Shown piece by piece: positions 42,769-52,426 of a DNA stretch of 64,000 nucleotides; the stretch's first letter is position 1; every line of letters begins with the position of its first letter. The stretch spans positions 1,054,001-1,118,000 of the forward strand of contig NZ_JBHSLA010000001.1 in NCBI RefSeq assembly GCF_042657385.1, in the 5' to 3' direction. The DNA is from Algorimicrobium hallyeonense. GTDB lineage: Bacteria; Bacteroidota; Bacteroidia; Flavobacteriales; Flavobacteriaceae. The notes beneath the pieces were generated by a model that searched no databases, was not told the origin of the DNA, and was given only the letters and a program-made list of their open reading frames with translations. The position numbers and the translations under genes were made by a program.

Positions 42769-45270
42769 ATGAGATTTAACTTACTACTTTTTATTTTTGC
42801 CCTTGCTACTTTTGTTGGTTACGCCCAAACAAAAGTTAGTGGCTACGTGTTTGATGAAAACAATGAACCCGTTGCTTATGCTAACATAATTTTTAAAGGT
42901 TCTTTTGAAGGCACCATAACTGATGAAAATGGTCGTTTTTATATGGAATCTGATAAAACGTGGCCAACGTTAATTGTCTCCTTCGTAGGTTATAAAACCA
43001 TAGAGTTGCCATTAGACAAGAAAGTGAATTACGACTTACGTTTTACTATTGAAGAAGAAGCAGCTGCGCTTAATGAAGTGTTTATTGTAACAGGAAAACA
43101 ATCTAAAAAAGCAGAAGAAAATCCAGCAATTGCAATTCTGCAAAAAATTTGGGAACGCAAACGTCAAAATGGCTTGAGTCAGTTTAAGCAGTATGAATAT
43201 GATAGGTATGAAAAAGTAGAATTCGATTTAAATACTATTGATAGCGCACTGATAAAGAGTAACCTTTTTAAAGGTATGGAGTTTATTTTTGAGCAAGTAG
43301 ATACATCTAAAGTTACAGGAAAAACATATTTGCCAATATTTTTAAATGAAGAGGTGGCCAAAGTTTATGGCGATAATTTATTAAACAAGGAGAAAGTAGA
43401 ATTAAAAGGAAACAAAAATTCAGGCTTCAGTAATAATCAAAGCATTATTGCTTTTATCAAGGACTTATATTCGGAATACGATGTGTATGATAACTATCTA
43501 AAGTTTTTTGATAAAAGTTTCGTGAGTCCAATTTCCAGAACAGGTGTCAATACCTATAATTATGTATTATCTGATAGTGCTTATCGGGACAATAAATGGT
43601 GTTATAACATTATTTACTATCCAAGACGTAAAAACGAACTAACTTTTAAAGGTGACTTCTGGGTGAATGATTCCACATTTGCTATTAAGGAAATTAATAT
43701 GCAAGCCTCTAAAAGTGCCAATATAAACTGGGTAAAAGAAATTTATATTGAACAAGAATTTGACGTGCTAAATGACTCTGTCTTTCTTATAAAACGCGAT
43801 TATTTCATGTCCGATTTCACGTTTAATAAAAAAGAAAAGTCGCGAGGTGTTTATGGTAAACGCACAACGTTATACGATAATTACGAGTTTAATAAATCCA
43901 AAGACGAAAAGTTTTATAAGGAAGAGGTATTCGATTACAATTTAGATGCCTATAATCGGGAAGATGATTTTTGGGACGAAAACCGAATGGAAGCTTTAAA
44001 TAATGATGAAAAGGGTATTTACCAAATGTTAGATACTTTAAAAACCGTAAAAAAGTTTAAGCGGTTGTATAATGCAGGAAGTATTTTGGCGTCTGGGTAT
44101 ATTGAGTTTGACGATTTAAACCTTGATTATGGCCCTATTTTTTCTACTGTAGGTTATAATGATGTAGAAGGTGTGCGTTTACGAGCAGGTGCAAGAACGT
44201 ATTTTGGACCTAATGATTTGTGGCGCTTACAAGGATTTTTGGCTTATGGTTTTAAAGATGATAAAATGAAATATGGTTTTTCGGCCAAGTATTTATTAAA
44301 CAAGCGAAACCGGTTAATTGTATCTGCAGGTCATAGGCGCGATATTGAACAAATTGGGGCAAGTTTAACCACATCAACCGATGTTTTAGGGCGAAGTCTA
44401 GCTTCCAATGCGGTTTTCAGTACAGCCACCAATGATAAATTAACCAATATTAATCTAACGGCGTTAGCTATAGAACTGGAGCCCATTAAAAACGTATTGT
44501 TTCGCGTGGGAGGTGATTATAGAACGCTGTCATCCGCTTCGCCAACATTTAGTTTAGATTATGTAGATCCGGAATCCACTACTGGTGTTTCATCAGAAAT
44601 AAAGCAATTTGAAAGTACCTTTGCAGTATCTTATTTTCCAGGTAGAAAAATGGTAGGTTACGGTGTAGAACGTCGTAATGGAAATGATACCTATGCATCT
44701 ATATTTGCACAATATTCTTTAGGTGATAAAAATATTTTTGGTAGCGATTTTAATTATACCAAGTTACAGCTTTCTTATATTCAGCCATGGCAATTAGGTG
44801 GTTTAGGCCGCCTGTATTCTACCATTGAAGTAGGTAAAACATTTGGAACGGTTCCATTGGGGTTATTAAGTGTGGTACCTGGTAACCAGTCGTATTTCTC
44901 TATATACAAATCGTTTTCGCAATTAAATTATTATGAGTTTGTAACAGATACCTATGCCTCTTTGCATTTAGAACATAATTTTAATGGACGATTGTTTTCA
45001 AGAATTCCATTTTTAAGAAAGTTAAATTGGCGAGAAATTGTTGGTTTTCGCGGTGTTTGGGGAGATATATCAGCAGATAATATAGCTTTAAGCGCACCGT
45101 CTAATATTCCATTGGTAGCACCAACAGACGAAATTTATTATGAATACAGCCTTGGTATTGGTAATATTTTTAAAGTATTTAGAATAGACTTTAATTTCCG
45201 TGGAAATTATCATGAGGTCCCTGATGCCCGAAATTTTGGCGTAACCGGAAGTTTTGGCTTTAATTTCTAA
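42769..45270 (+). CDS. DUF5686 outer-membrane protein with carboxypeptidase-regulatory-like domain
   Basis: An 833-residue protein. A signal peptide (residues 1-18, ending GYAQ) precedes a carboxypeptidase-regulatory-like beta-sandwich (KVSGYVFDENNEPVAYANIIFKG to about residue 95). The remainder is the DUF5686 body, which finishes with beta-strand patterns ending in an aromatic residue (SFGFNF), typical of outer-membrane barrels. These are related to TonB-dependent transporters but lack a plug. The role is unknown; the location just after pdhB is typical of flavobacteria. Confidence 0.88.
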   Translation: MRFNLLLFIFALATFVGYAQTKVSGYVFDENNEPVAYANIIFKGSFEGTITDENGRFYMESDKTWPTLIVSFVGYKTIELPLDKKVNYDLRFTIEEEAAALNEVFIVTGKQSKKAEENPAIAILQKIWERKRQNGLSQFKQYEYDRYEKVEFDLNTIDSALIKSNLFKGMEFIFEQVDTSKVTGKTYLPIFLNEEVAKVYGDNLLNKEKVELKGNKNSGFSNNQSIIAFIKDLYSEYDVYDNYLKFFDKSFVSPISRTGVNTYNYVLSDSAYRDNKWCYNIIYYPRRKNELTFKGDFWVNDSTFAIKEINMQASKSANINWVKEIYIEQEFDVLNDSVFLIKRDYFMSDFTFNKKEKSRGVYGKRTTLYDNYEFNKSKDEKFYKEEVFDYNLDAYNREDDFWDENRMEALNNDEKGIYQMLDTLKTVKKFKRLYNAGSILASGYIEFDDLNLDYGPIFSTVGYNDVEGVRLRAGARTYFGPNDLWRLQGFLAYGFKDDKMKYGFSAKYLLNKRNRLIVSAGHRRDIEQIGASLTTSTDVLGRSLASNAVFSTATNDKLTNINLTALAIELEPIKNVLFRVGGDYRTLSSASPTFSLDYVDPESTTGVSSEIKQFESTFAVSYFPGRKMVGYGVERRNGNDTYASIFAQYSLGDKNIFGSDFNYTKLQLSYIQPWQLGGLGRLYSTIEVGKTFGTVPLGLLSVVPGNQSYFSIYKSFSQLNYYEFVTDTYASLHLEHNFNGRLFSRIPFLRKLNWREIVGFRGVWGDISADNIALSAPSNIPLVAPTDEIYYEYSLGIGNIFKVFRIDFNFRGNYHEVPDARNFGVTGSFGFNF

Positions 45271-45307
45271 AATTCAGACAACCTATTTTTGAAATAATTA
45301 TATAAAT

Positions 45308-45336
45308 ATAGCCTCTAACTACTAGAGGCTATTTTT
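45308..45336 (+). terminator. Terminator after DUF5686 gene
   Basis: The arms ATAGCCTCTA and TAGAGGCTAT are followed by T-rich sequence. Confidence 0.85.
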
Positions 45337-45471
45337 ATTAAATAAAAGATTTAATTCATTTGCTTACTTTTAAAATTATCAGATCGTGATTTGGATTCCT
45401 TTTTAGGAAACGTGGTATTTAACATATTGGTATCGACAAATTCGAAATTATAGGATCTAAATTAATTTTAG

Positions 45472-45502
45472 TTGCCCAAACCCAAAGACTTATGTATCTT
45501 TG
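45472..45502 (+). promoter_or_regulatory. Promoter of ppa
   Basis: TTG at 45472-45474, 20 bases, then TATCTTTG at 45495-45502, a full match to the flavobacterial consensus. The inferred leader is about 90 bases. Confidence 0.65.
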
Positions 45503-45596
45503 CAGCCCGTAAAAATGAGGCTTCTGAATATGAACCTTCTTCAATTTTAATAGGAATAAAAAAACAAGCCTGAATAAAAGGTTAAAATAATATATA

Positions 45597-46124
45597 ATGA
45601 CAAAAAACGGAAAATTAACTTTTGATGTGTTAATCGAAATACCGAAAGGAAGTAGAAACAAATATGAATATGATTTCGATTTAAAAAAAATACGTTTTGA
45701 CCGTATGCTTTTTTCATCCATGATGTATCCAGCAGATTATGGGTTTATACCAGAAACATTAGCATTAGATGGTGATCCATTAGATGTTTTAGTGTTAGGT
45801 GGTGAACCAACATTTCCTATGTGTGTGGTAGAGGTAAAACCAATTGGTGTTTTCCATATGGCAGACGAGAAAGGTCCAGATGAAAAAGTAATTTGTGTAC
45901 CAGTTTCAGATCCGATTTGGAATATTTTAAATGATTTGTCAGATATGAATCCACACCAAATAAAAGAAATTGAACACTTTTTTCAAGTTTATAAAGATTT
46001 AGAAAAGAAAAAAGTTGACGTAGGAGGCTGGGGAAATGCAGGTGAAGCCTATGATATTTTAAACAAATGTTTAGATCGTTACGAGAATAGTGAGCATAAA
46101 GCAAATGGTAATTTTACCATATAG
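45597..46124 (+). CDS. ppa: Inorganic pyrophosphatase (soluble, family I)
   Basis: A 175-residue family I pyrophosphatase. The signature DGDPLDVLVL is present, with the preceding PADYGFIPETLA and the metal-binding Asp cluster (DEKGPDEKVICVPVSDP). It hydrolyses cytoplasmic pyrophosphate. It is directly upstream of hppA, a membrane pyrophosphatase with the same substrate, though a terminator separates them. Confidence 0.95.
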   Translation: MTKNGKLTFDVLIEIPKGSRNKYEYDFDLKKIRFDRMLFSSMMYPADYGFIPETLALDGDPLDVLVLGGEPTFPMCVVEVKPIGVFHMADEKGPDEKVICVPVSDPIWNILNDLSDMNPHQIKEIEHFFQVYKDLEKKKVDVGGWGNAGEAYDILNKCLDRYENSEHKANGNFTI

Positions 46125-46149
46125 TTGTAAGAAACACAGTAATATAAAG

Positions 46150-46179
46150 CCCTTCTATTATTAAATAGAAGGGTTTTTT
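46150..46179 (+). terminator. Terminator after ppa
   Basis: The 10-bp arms CCCTTCTATT and AATAGAAGGG are followed by six T. Confidence 0.85.
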
Positions 46180-46240
46180 AGTTTTAATGTATTTCACTAC
46201 TTTAGCGAGCTAATTAACAATTTAAAAAAATTATTAATAT

Positions 46241-48682
46241 ATGGAATCAATGATGATTTATATGCCAATTGCCATGGCACTTTTAGGATTAATTTATATG
46301 GTCGTAAAGAAATCTTGGGTTATGAAACAAGATGCTGGCGACGGAAAAATGAAAGAAATTTCAGATCATATTTATGAAGGAGCTTTGGCTTTTTTAAATG
46401 CCGAGTATAGATTACTTGCCATATTTGTACTTGTAGTAAGTATTGCACTTGCAGCTGTGTCATTTATTGTTCCAACAACACATTGGTTAATTGTAGTTGC
46501 ATTTATTTTTGGAGCTGTCTTTTCGGCATTTGCAGGAAATATAGGTATGAAAATAGCAACAAAAACGAATGTTAGAACGACACAAGCGGCTAAATCTAGT
46601 TTGCCTAATGCACTAAAAGTATCTTTTGGTGGTGGAACTGTAATGGGATTAGGAGTAGCTGGATTGGCAGTTTTAGGTTTAACTATATTTTTCATAGGGT
46701 TCTTCCATTTCTTTATGGGAGGTGTTTGGACAAATACCATGGATATGACTATTGTTCTTGAAACATTGGCTGGTTTTTCTTTAGGTGCTGAATCTATTGC
46801 TTTATTTGCCCGTGTTGGTGGTGGTATTTATACCAAAGCTGCCGATGTTGGAGCCGATTTAGTTGGTAAAGTAGAAGCAGGAATTCCTGAAGATGACCCT
46901 CGTAACCCTGCAACTATTGCAGATAACGTTGGTGATAATGTTGGTGATGTTGCTGGTATGGGAGCCGATTTATTTGGTTCGTATGTAGCTACAGTATTAG
47001 CTGCTATGGTTTTAGGAAACTATGTAATAAAAGATATGGGTGGAAATATTGCTGATGCCTTTGGCGGTATTGGACCAATCTTATTACCTATGGCTATTGC
47101 TGGTGCGGGAATTATTATTTCTGTTATTGGTACTATGTTGGTGAAAATTAAAAGTAACGAGGCTAAAGAAGCTCAAGTTATGGGCGCTTTAAATGTGGGT
47201 AACTGGACCTCTATTGGTTTAGTAGCCTTATCTTGTTTTGGTTTAGTAACGTGGATGTTACCGGAAACCATGCAAATGAATTTCTTTGGTGAAGGCTTAC
47301 AAGAAATATCTTCCATGCGCGTATTCTACGCTACTCTAGTAGGATTAGTTGTTGGCGCTGTTATTTCTTCGGTAACTGAATATTATACAGGTTTAGGTAA
47401 AAAACCTATTTTAAATATAGTACAACAGTCAAGTACAGGTGCTGGAACCAATATTATTGCTGGTTTAGCTACTGGTATGATTTCTACATTCCCTTCTGTA
47501 TTGTTGTTTGCTGGAGCCATTTGGGCGTCTTATGCATTTGCCGGTTTTTATGGTGTGGCTTTAGCAGCTTCAGCTATGATGGCAACTACAGCTATGCAAT
47601 TGGCTATTGATGCCTTTGGACCTATTGCGGACAACGCAGGTGGTATAGCTGAAATGAGTGAACAGGAACCTATAGTAAGAGAACGTACTGATATTTTGGA
47701 CGCTGTTGGAAATACAACTGCGGCTACAGGAAAAGGTTTTGCTATTGCTTCTGCAGCATTAACATCTTTAGCTTTATTTGCTGCCTATGTAACCTTTACT
47801 GGTATTGATGGTATTAATATTTTTAAAGCGCCCGTTCTAGCCATGTTATTTGTAGGAGGAATGGTGCCTGTCGTATTCTCTGCTTTAGCTATGAATGCGG
47901 TAGGAAAAGCAGCTATGGAAATGGTAGAAGAAGTACGTCGTCAGTTTAGAGAGATTCCAGGAATTATGGAAGGTACTGGGAAACCAGAATATGATAAATG
48001 TGTGGCAATTTCTACTGAAGCGTCTTTAAGAGAAATGATGTTGCCAGGTTTATTAACTATTGGTTTTCCGTTAGTAATTGCATTTGTTCCTATGATTTTT
48101 GGAATGAATAACATGGCAATTGCTGAAATGTTAGGTGGTTATATGGCTGGTGTTACTGTTTCAGGTGTGCTTTGGGCTATATTCCAAAACAATGCTGGTG
48201 GCGCTTGGGATAATGCTAAAAAATCCTTTGAAGCTGGTGTATTAATTAATGGCGAAATGACCTATAAAGGTTCGGAAGCTCATAAAGCTGCTGTAACTGG
48301 TGACACCGTTGGAGATCCATTTAAAGATACTTCTGGTCCATCTATGAATATTTTAATTAAGCTAACCTGTTTAATTGGTTTGGTAATTGCACCAATTTTA
48401 GGTGGTCATTCTGCTGAAACTGGTTTGGCTATTACTGAAACTACAGAAGTTGTAGTAGGACTTACGGCAAAAAAAGTATATGTTGATTTTGTAATTAAAT
48501 CAGACGATTTTGCAAAAGCTGTCGTTAGCGTTACAAATGTAAATGGTAATAACATTAATATGGAAGAATTAGTAATCTCTGGGACAAAAGCAGAAGTTGA
48601 TGCTAAAATTTCCAAGCTAAAAGAAGAGTCTACGCAATTCAAAATGGATGTAACAGATGATAGACCAATACAGGTTAAATAA
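46241..48682 (+). CDS. hppA: Membrane-bound ion-translocating pyrophosphatase
   Basis: An 813-residue multi-helix pump that couples pyrophosphate hydrolysis to Na+ or H+ export. Conserved sites seen are GAESIALFARVGGGIYTKAADVGADLVGK, DDPRNPATIADNVGDNVGD and a late GGAWDNAKK segment. GNTTAATGKGFAIAS has Ala at the site that is Lys in K+-independent enzymes, so it belongs to the K+-dependent class, which includes the Na+ pumps. The last 65 residues (KKVYVDFVIKSDDFAKAVVS and on) form a soluble tail beyond the usual core. Confidence 0.92.
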   Translation: MESMMIYMPIAMALLGLIYMVVKKSWVMKQDAGDGKMKEISDHIYEGALAFLNAEYRLLAIFVLVVSIALAAVSFIVPTTHWLIVVAFIFGAVFSAFAGNIGMKIATKTNVRTTQAAKSSLPNALKVSFGGGTVMGLGVAGLAVLGLTIFFIGFFHFFMGGVWTNTMDMTIVLETLAGFSLGAESIALFARVGGGIYTKAADVGADLVGKVEAGIPEDDPRNPATIADNVGDNVGDVAGMGADLFGSYVATVLAAMVLGNYVIKDMGGNIADAFGGIGPILLPMAIAGAGIIISVIGTMLVKIKSNEAKEAQVMGALNVGNWTSIGLVALSCFGLVTWMLPETMQMNFFGEGLQEISSMRVFYATLVGLVVGAVISSVTEYYTGLGKKPILNIVQQSSTGAGTNIIAGLATGMISTFPSVLLFAGAIWASYAFAGFYGVALAASAMMATTAMQLAIDAFGPIADNAGGIAEMSEQEPIVRERTDILDAVGNTTAATGKGFAIASAALTSLALFAAYVTFTGIDGINIFKAPVLAMLFVGGMVPVVFSALAMNAVGKAAMEMVEEVRRQFREIPGIMEGTGKPEYDKCVAISTEASLREMMLPGLLTIGFPLVIAFVPMIFGMNNMAIAEMLGGYMAGVTVSGVLWAIFQNNAGGAWDNAKKSFEAGVLINGEMTYKGSEAHKAAVTGDTVGDPFKDTSGPSMNILIKLTCLIGLVIAPILGGHSAETGLAITETTEVVVGLTAKKVYVDFVIKSDDFAKAVVSVTNVNGNNINMEELVISGTKAEVDAKISKLKEESTQFKMDVTDDRPIQVK

Positions 48683-48705
48683 ATGTTATAGTACTATAAT
48701 ATTAC

Positions 48706-48734
48706 AAAACCACGCTAATCAGCGTGGTTTTTTT
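48706..48734 (+). terminator. Terminator after hppA
   Basis: The 11-bp arms AAAACCACGCT and AGCGTGGTTTT run into a T-tract, 23 bases after the hppA stop. Confidence 0.87.
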
Positions 48735-48762
48735 ATCAATCAAATCTTTTATATTTTTAAAC

Positions 48763-49761
48763 ATGTTTAAAAAAGATCCGTTTCAAATTATTACGTTTCA
48801 AAGTTATGGAAGTGACACGCATTTTTATCTGCGCGGTAGAGCTCTTGAAGACGAATCTATAAACCTAGAAGATAAAGGTTGGTTTAAACTTTTAGTAAAC
48901 ACCTATAAACGGTTTGAAAGTGATGAAATTAAAAATGTTGACATAAATTTAAAGTTGCCCAACGGGACAATTTTAAAAACTAAAACGGACAATAAGGGGT
49001 ATTTTAAATGCGAAAAACAACTAGAAGGTTTAGGCGCCTTAGCTAATAATGAAGGTTGGTTACCAATAGTTGCATCTTTTAGTGATGTAAATTTGAAGCG
49101 AAACATAACCAATAATAATGTATTTCCAGCTGAAATTTTAATTCCATGTGAAGAATCAGAATTCGGCGTCATTAGTGATATAGATGATACTATTTTGCAT
49201 ACTGGTGTGGTTTCACTATTTAAATGGCGCGTCATATTTAATACGGCCTTTAAAGGTGCCTTTAGTCGGATTCCTTTTGAAGGAGCAGCCAAATTCTACC
49301 ATAAGTTGCATCGGGGCAAATCAGGGCAAAACGCAAACCCTTTATTTTATGTTAGTCACAGTCCTTGGAACCTTTATCGGTATTTAAAGTACTTTCTAAA
49401 AACGAATGATTTTCCAAAAGGACCCATTTTATTGCGTAGTGTTAATGGGGTTTTTCACAAGAAAAGTCAAGATGAAAAGCCGCAGAAGCAGAATGAAATT
49501 ATGCATATTCTAGAGGCTTATCCGAATTTGAATTTCATTCTAATTGGTGATTGTGGTGAATATGATGCGGATATTTATATGGAAGTATCAGAAAGCTACC
49601 CGAACCGTATTTTGGCTATTTACCTACGAATCGTTAATCATAAAAAGAAAATGTTACGTATCAAAGCCTTGTTTGAAAACTATAAAACAACACCTGCGTT
49701 ATTAGTTGAAAGTAGCGATCAGGCTATTATTCATGCAAGAGAACGTGGCTTTATAAAATAA
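48763..49761 (+). CDS. App1-like phosphatase domain protein (DUF2183)
   Basis: A 332-residue protein; I start at the ATG giving MFKKDPFQIITF, since the 13 codons before it lie in the terminator. The N-terminal 130 residues form a beta-domain and the DUF2183 catalytic part begins at ISDIDDTILHTGVV, with the DxDDT phosphatase motif. Later motifs are YVSHSPWNLYRYL and LIGDCGEYDADIY. The yeast relative App1 is a phosphatidate phosphatase; activity here is inferred. It is convergent with the dNK gene, 3 bases apart. Confidence 0.85.
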   Translation: MFKKDPFQIITFQSYGSDTHFYLRGRALEDESINLEDKGWFKLLVNTYKRFESDEIKNVDINLKLPNGTILKTKTDNKGYFKCEKQLEGLGALANNEGWLPIVASFSDVNLKRNITNNNVFPAEILIPCEESEFGVISDIDDTILHTGVVSLFKWRVIFNTAFKGAFSRIPFEGAAKFYHKLHRGKSGQNANPLFYVSHSPWNLYRYLKYFLKTNDFPKGPILLRSVNGVFHKKSQDEKPQKQNEIMHILEAYPNLNFILIGDCGEYDADIYMEVSESYPNRILAIYLRIVNHKKKMLRIKALFENYKTTPALLVESSDQAIIHARERGFIK

Positions 49762-49764
49762 ACC

Positions 49765-50379
49765 CTAAAAAAGGCCGTGAATTTGTGCTTCAATTTTATT
49801 GATAATAGTCCCTAAATCTTCTGGGTTTGCCACAAAATCCATATTATCTACATCTATTATTAATAAGTTGCCCTTATCATAACCATGAATCCAAGCTTCA
49901 TAGCGTTCATTTAAGCGACTTAAATAATCAATACTAATCGTGTTTTCATAATCGCGACCACGTTTGTGAATTTGACTCACTAAATTCGGGATAGAACTGC
50001 GTAAGTAAATCAATAAATCGGGACCTTGAACAAAGGATTCCATCAAATCAAACAGCGAGCGGTAATTTTCAAAATCTCTATTTGTCATTAATCCCATGGC
50101 ATGTAAGTTGGGAGCAAAAATATGCGCATCTTCATAAATGGTACGGTCTTGAATAATATCCTTACCACTTTCTCTAATCTGATTTACTTGACGAAAACGG
50201 CTATTTAAGAAATAGACTTGTAGGTTGAAACTCCAACGTTCCATTTGGTTGTAAAAATCGTCTAAATATGGATTGTCTACAACATCTTCAAGTTGCGGTT
50301 CCCATTTATAATGTTTGGCTAATAATTTGGTAAGTGTAGTTTTTCCTGCACCAATATTTCCGGCTACTGCAACATGCAT
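49765..50379 (-). CDS. Deoxynucleoside kinase
   Basis: A 204-residue P-loop kinase that phosphorylates deoxynucleosides for dNTP salvage. Walker A GNIGAGKTT starts at residue 7, the substrate motif DRTIYEDAHIFA lies in the middle, and the lid HKRGRDYENTI is followed by YLSRLNERYEAWI. It is a paralogue of the kinase half of the folK fusion at 10.4 kb, but it is the stand-alone form. The start of the hypothetical gene is 6 bases upstream of it. Confidence 0.92.
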   Translation of the reverse strand: MHVAVAGNIGAGKTTLTKLLAKHYKWEPQLEDVVDNPYLDDFYNQMERWSFNLQVYFLNSRFRQVNQIRESGKDIIQDRTIYEDAHIFAPNLHAMGLMTNRDFENYRSLFDLMESFVQGPDLLIYLRSSIPNLVSQIHKRGRDYENTISIDYLSRLNERYEAWIHGYDKGNLLIIDVDNMDFVANPEDLGTIINKIEAQIHGLF

Positions 50380-50384
50380 ACGTT

Positions 50385-51161
50385 TTAATTTTTAAGTTGG
50401 AATTCATGAAGAATTTTCGAATCGTAAATATACATCGTTTCACCCGTTACTAAAAACTGATTTATTAACAAATTTGGTAAAGCAATTGGTGTAATTTCTT
50501 GTGTTTTATCATTTAAAAAATAAAGGTTGTTTCCCTTCTGAAGAATAATATCATCATTCCGTTCTGTGAGCTTGGTATAACCGGTATTTTTAATTTTAAA
50601 AAGTAAACTACCAAAATAACTGTATTTATAAATGTAATTCTCCGTTAACAACCACGCGTAATTGTAATTACTTGTAAAAGACAATGCATTAGAAACAACA
50701 GGGATAGTAGTGGCTCTCACGGATTTTGCTTTGTAATCATACAACTCCAATTGCTGGTTATCTTGATTGAAAATCCATATGGTATTGTCATTTCCTAAGG
50801 ACACAAAACTAGCATTTTTGTATGGTTGAACTGTATTAAAATCTATCCTTAAAATTTCTGACAATCGATTATCTAAAATAATTACAGTATTGAAATCTTT
50901 GTAAAAGGCAATTAATTTTAGCGGGTTAAAAACATCAACAGAGGTTAATCTTCCTAATTGAACATTGCTATAATTAATGGTTTTTTCAGCAGTTTTTTTA
51001 TAGAAAACATTATTGATCTCATAATATTTGGTGCCAAAATTATCAACACCTATTATGGTTTCAACCTCTATGGGGAATTTAGACTTCCTAAACGTAGAGA
51101 TACTATCTTGTGCAAACACAGATAGAGACAATAAACTAATTATAAAGGTGAGTAGATTCAT
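50385..51161 (-). CDS. Secreted hypothetical protein, probable beta-propeller-like
   Basis: A 258-residue protein with a signal peptide (MNLLTFIISLLSLSVFAQ); I use this Met rather than the upstream one six codons before. The body is a series of short strands with repeating patterns (FNTVIILDNRLSEILRID, NTIWIFNQDNQQLELYDYKAK, YLLTENYIYKYSYFG), which suggests a small beta-propeller. The family is seen only in Bacteroidota as far as I recall. It is upstream of the dNK gene on the same strand; no function is evident. Confidence 0.6.
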   Translation of the reverse strand: MNLLTFIISLLSLSVFAQDSISTFRKSKFPIEVETIIGVDNFGTKYYEINNVFYKKTAEKTINYSNVQLGRLTSVDVFNPLKLIAFYKDFNTVIILDNRLSEILRIDFNTVQPYKNASFVSLGNDNTIWIFNQDNQQLELYDYKAKSVRATTIPVVSNALSFTSNYNYAWLLTENYIYKYSYFGSLLFKIKNTGYTKLTERNDDIILQKGNNLYFLNDKTQEITPIALPNLLINQFLVTGETMYIYDSKILHEFQLKN

Positions 51162-51330
51162 GAAGCATGAAAAGTACAAAATTCAAACCAAACTATATAT
51201 TTTAGTTCGGGATTAGCTGGAATTTCTTTTTAAGAAAACTTTAACAATTTAAGGCTTTACGTTTTAACCTTATTTAAGTCTAACTAGTATCAATTAAGAT
51301 TATTTATAAAAATCATATAAAATATTCCAA

Positions 51331-52251
51331 ATGAATCAATTCTACAAATTACTTGCAATCTTGTGCCTAACCTTATCAATATCTACTTACAATTACGCGC
51401 AACAGGATTTTCAGGGTCAGGCTTATTACCAAACTAAAACCACTATGGATTTAGATAATTGGGGTGGGCGCCAAATGAGCGAACAACAAAAAAAGCAAAT
51501 CATGGAACGTATGAAAACCATGCTTGAAAAAACCTATGTGTTGACATTTTCTCAAACAGAATCTACCTATAAAGAAGAAGAAAAGTTAGAAGCGCCAGGA
51601 AGTGGAAGAGGTTTTGGAATGATGAGTAGTTTTACAGGTGGTTCTCAATACAAAAACATTAAAGACAAGCAAATGATTCAGGAACAAGAATTTTTTGGAA
51701 AACAGTTCTTAATTGTAGACGAAATAACAGAATTGGATTGGGAATTAAGCGGTGAAACCCGACAAATAGGTCAGTACATGTGCTTTAAAGCAACGGCTGT
51801 AAAAAAAGTTGATGAATTTGATTGGACTAGTATGAGAAGAAGGTCCAGAGATGATGATAAAAAAGAAGACAAAGAAAAAAGTCAGGACTCTGTTAAAACC
51901 GAAACGGATTCTACAGCTACGGATTCTACCAGTAAAGACTTCATGGCAGATATAGAAGTGCCAAAAGAAATTACGGTTACGGCTTGGTACACACCTCAAA
52001 TACCAGTAAGTAATGGACCTGGTGAATATGGCGGTCTGCCAGGGCTTATTTTAGAAATTAATGCAGATAGAACGACTATGTTATGCTCTAAAATTGTTTT
52101 AAACCCTTCAGAAAAAGAGACTATTAAAAAACCAACAAAAGGAAAAGAAGTAACGCGTAAGGAATACAATGCCATTATGAAACAAAAAATGGAAGAAATG
52201 CGTGAAATGTATGGTGGTAGAGGCGGCCGAGGCGGCGGTCGTGGACGTTAA
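51331..52251 (+). CDS. GLPGLI family protein
   Basis: A 306-residue secreted protein with a signal peptide ending AQQD. It carries the signature GGLPGLILEIN near residue 238, which names the family. A charged low-complexity segment (SMRRRSRDDDKKEDKEKSQD) lies in the middle, and the last 14 residues are an unusual Gly-Arg tail (GGRGGRGGGRGR). Such proteins are often coded beside TonB-dependent receptors, as here (175 bases upstream of one). The function is unknown. Confidence 0.85.
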   Translation: MNQFYKLLAILCLTLSISTYNYAQQDFQGQAYYQTKTTMDLDNWGGRQMSEQQKKQIMERMKTMLEKTYVLTFSQTESTYKEEEKLEAPGSGRGFGMMSSFTGGSQYKNIKDKQMIQEQEFFGKQFLIVDEITELDWELSGETRQIGQYMCFKATAVKKVDEFDWTSMRRRSRDDDKKEDKEKSQDSVKTETDSTATDSTSKDFMADIEVPKEITVTAWYTPQIPVSNGPGEYGGLPGLILEINADRTTMLCSKIVLNPSEKETIKKPTKGKEVTRKEYNAIMKQKMEEMREMYGGRGGRGGGRGR

Positions 52252-52426
52252 TTACAAATTATAGTCTGCCATTTTAATTGATTTTTTCTTTATTGAAAAT
52301 TATCAATTCACATTTATATTACAATTTCAAGGACCCAATTACAACAGGTGCCCCCTTGCTGTTGTTAGGCTTAATAGCATCCCTAAACAATCAAGAAAAA
52401 AAATCAACAAACCAATCACCAAATAA

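Larger units (their letters stand above)
45271..45596. other. Spacer of 326 bases between DUF5686 gene and ppa
   Basis: It holds the DUF5686 terminator (45308-45336), the ppa promoter (45472-45502) and about 90 bases of ppa leader. I see nothing else in it. Confidence 0.6.
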
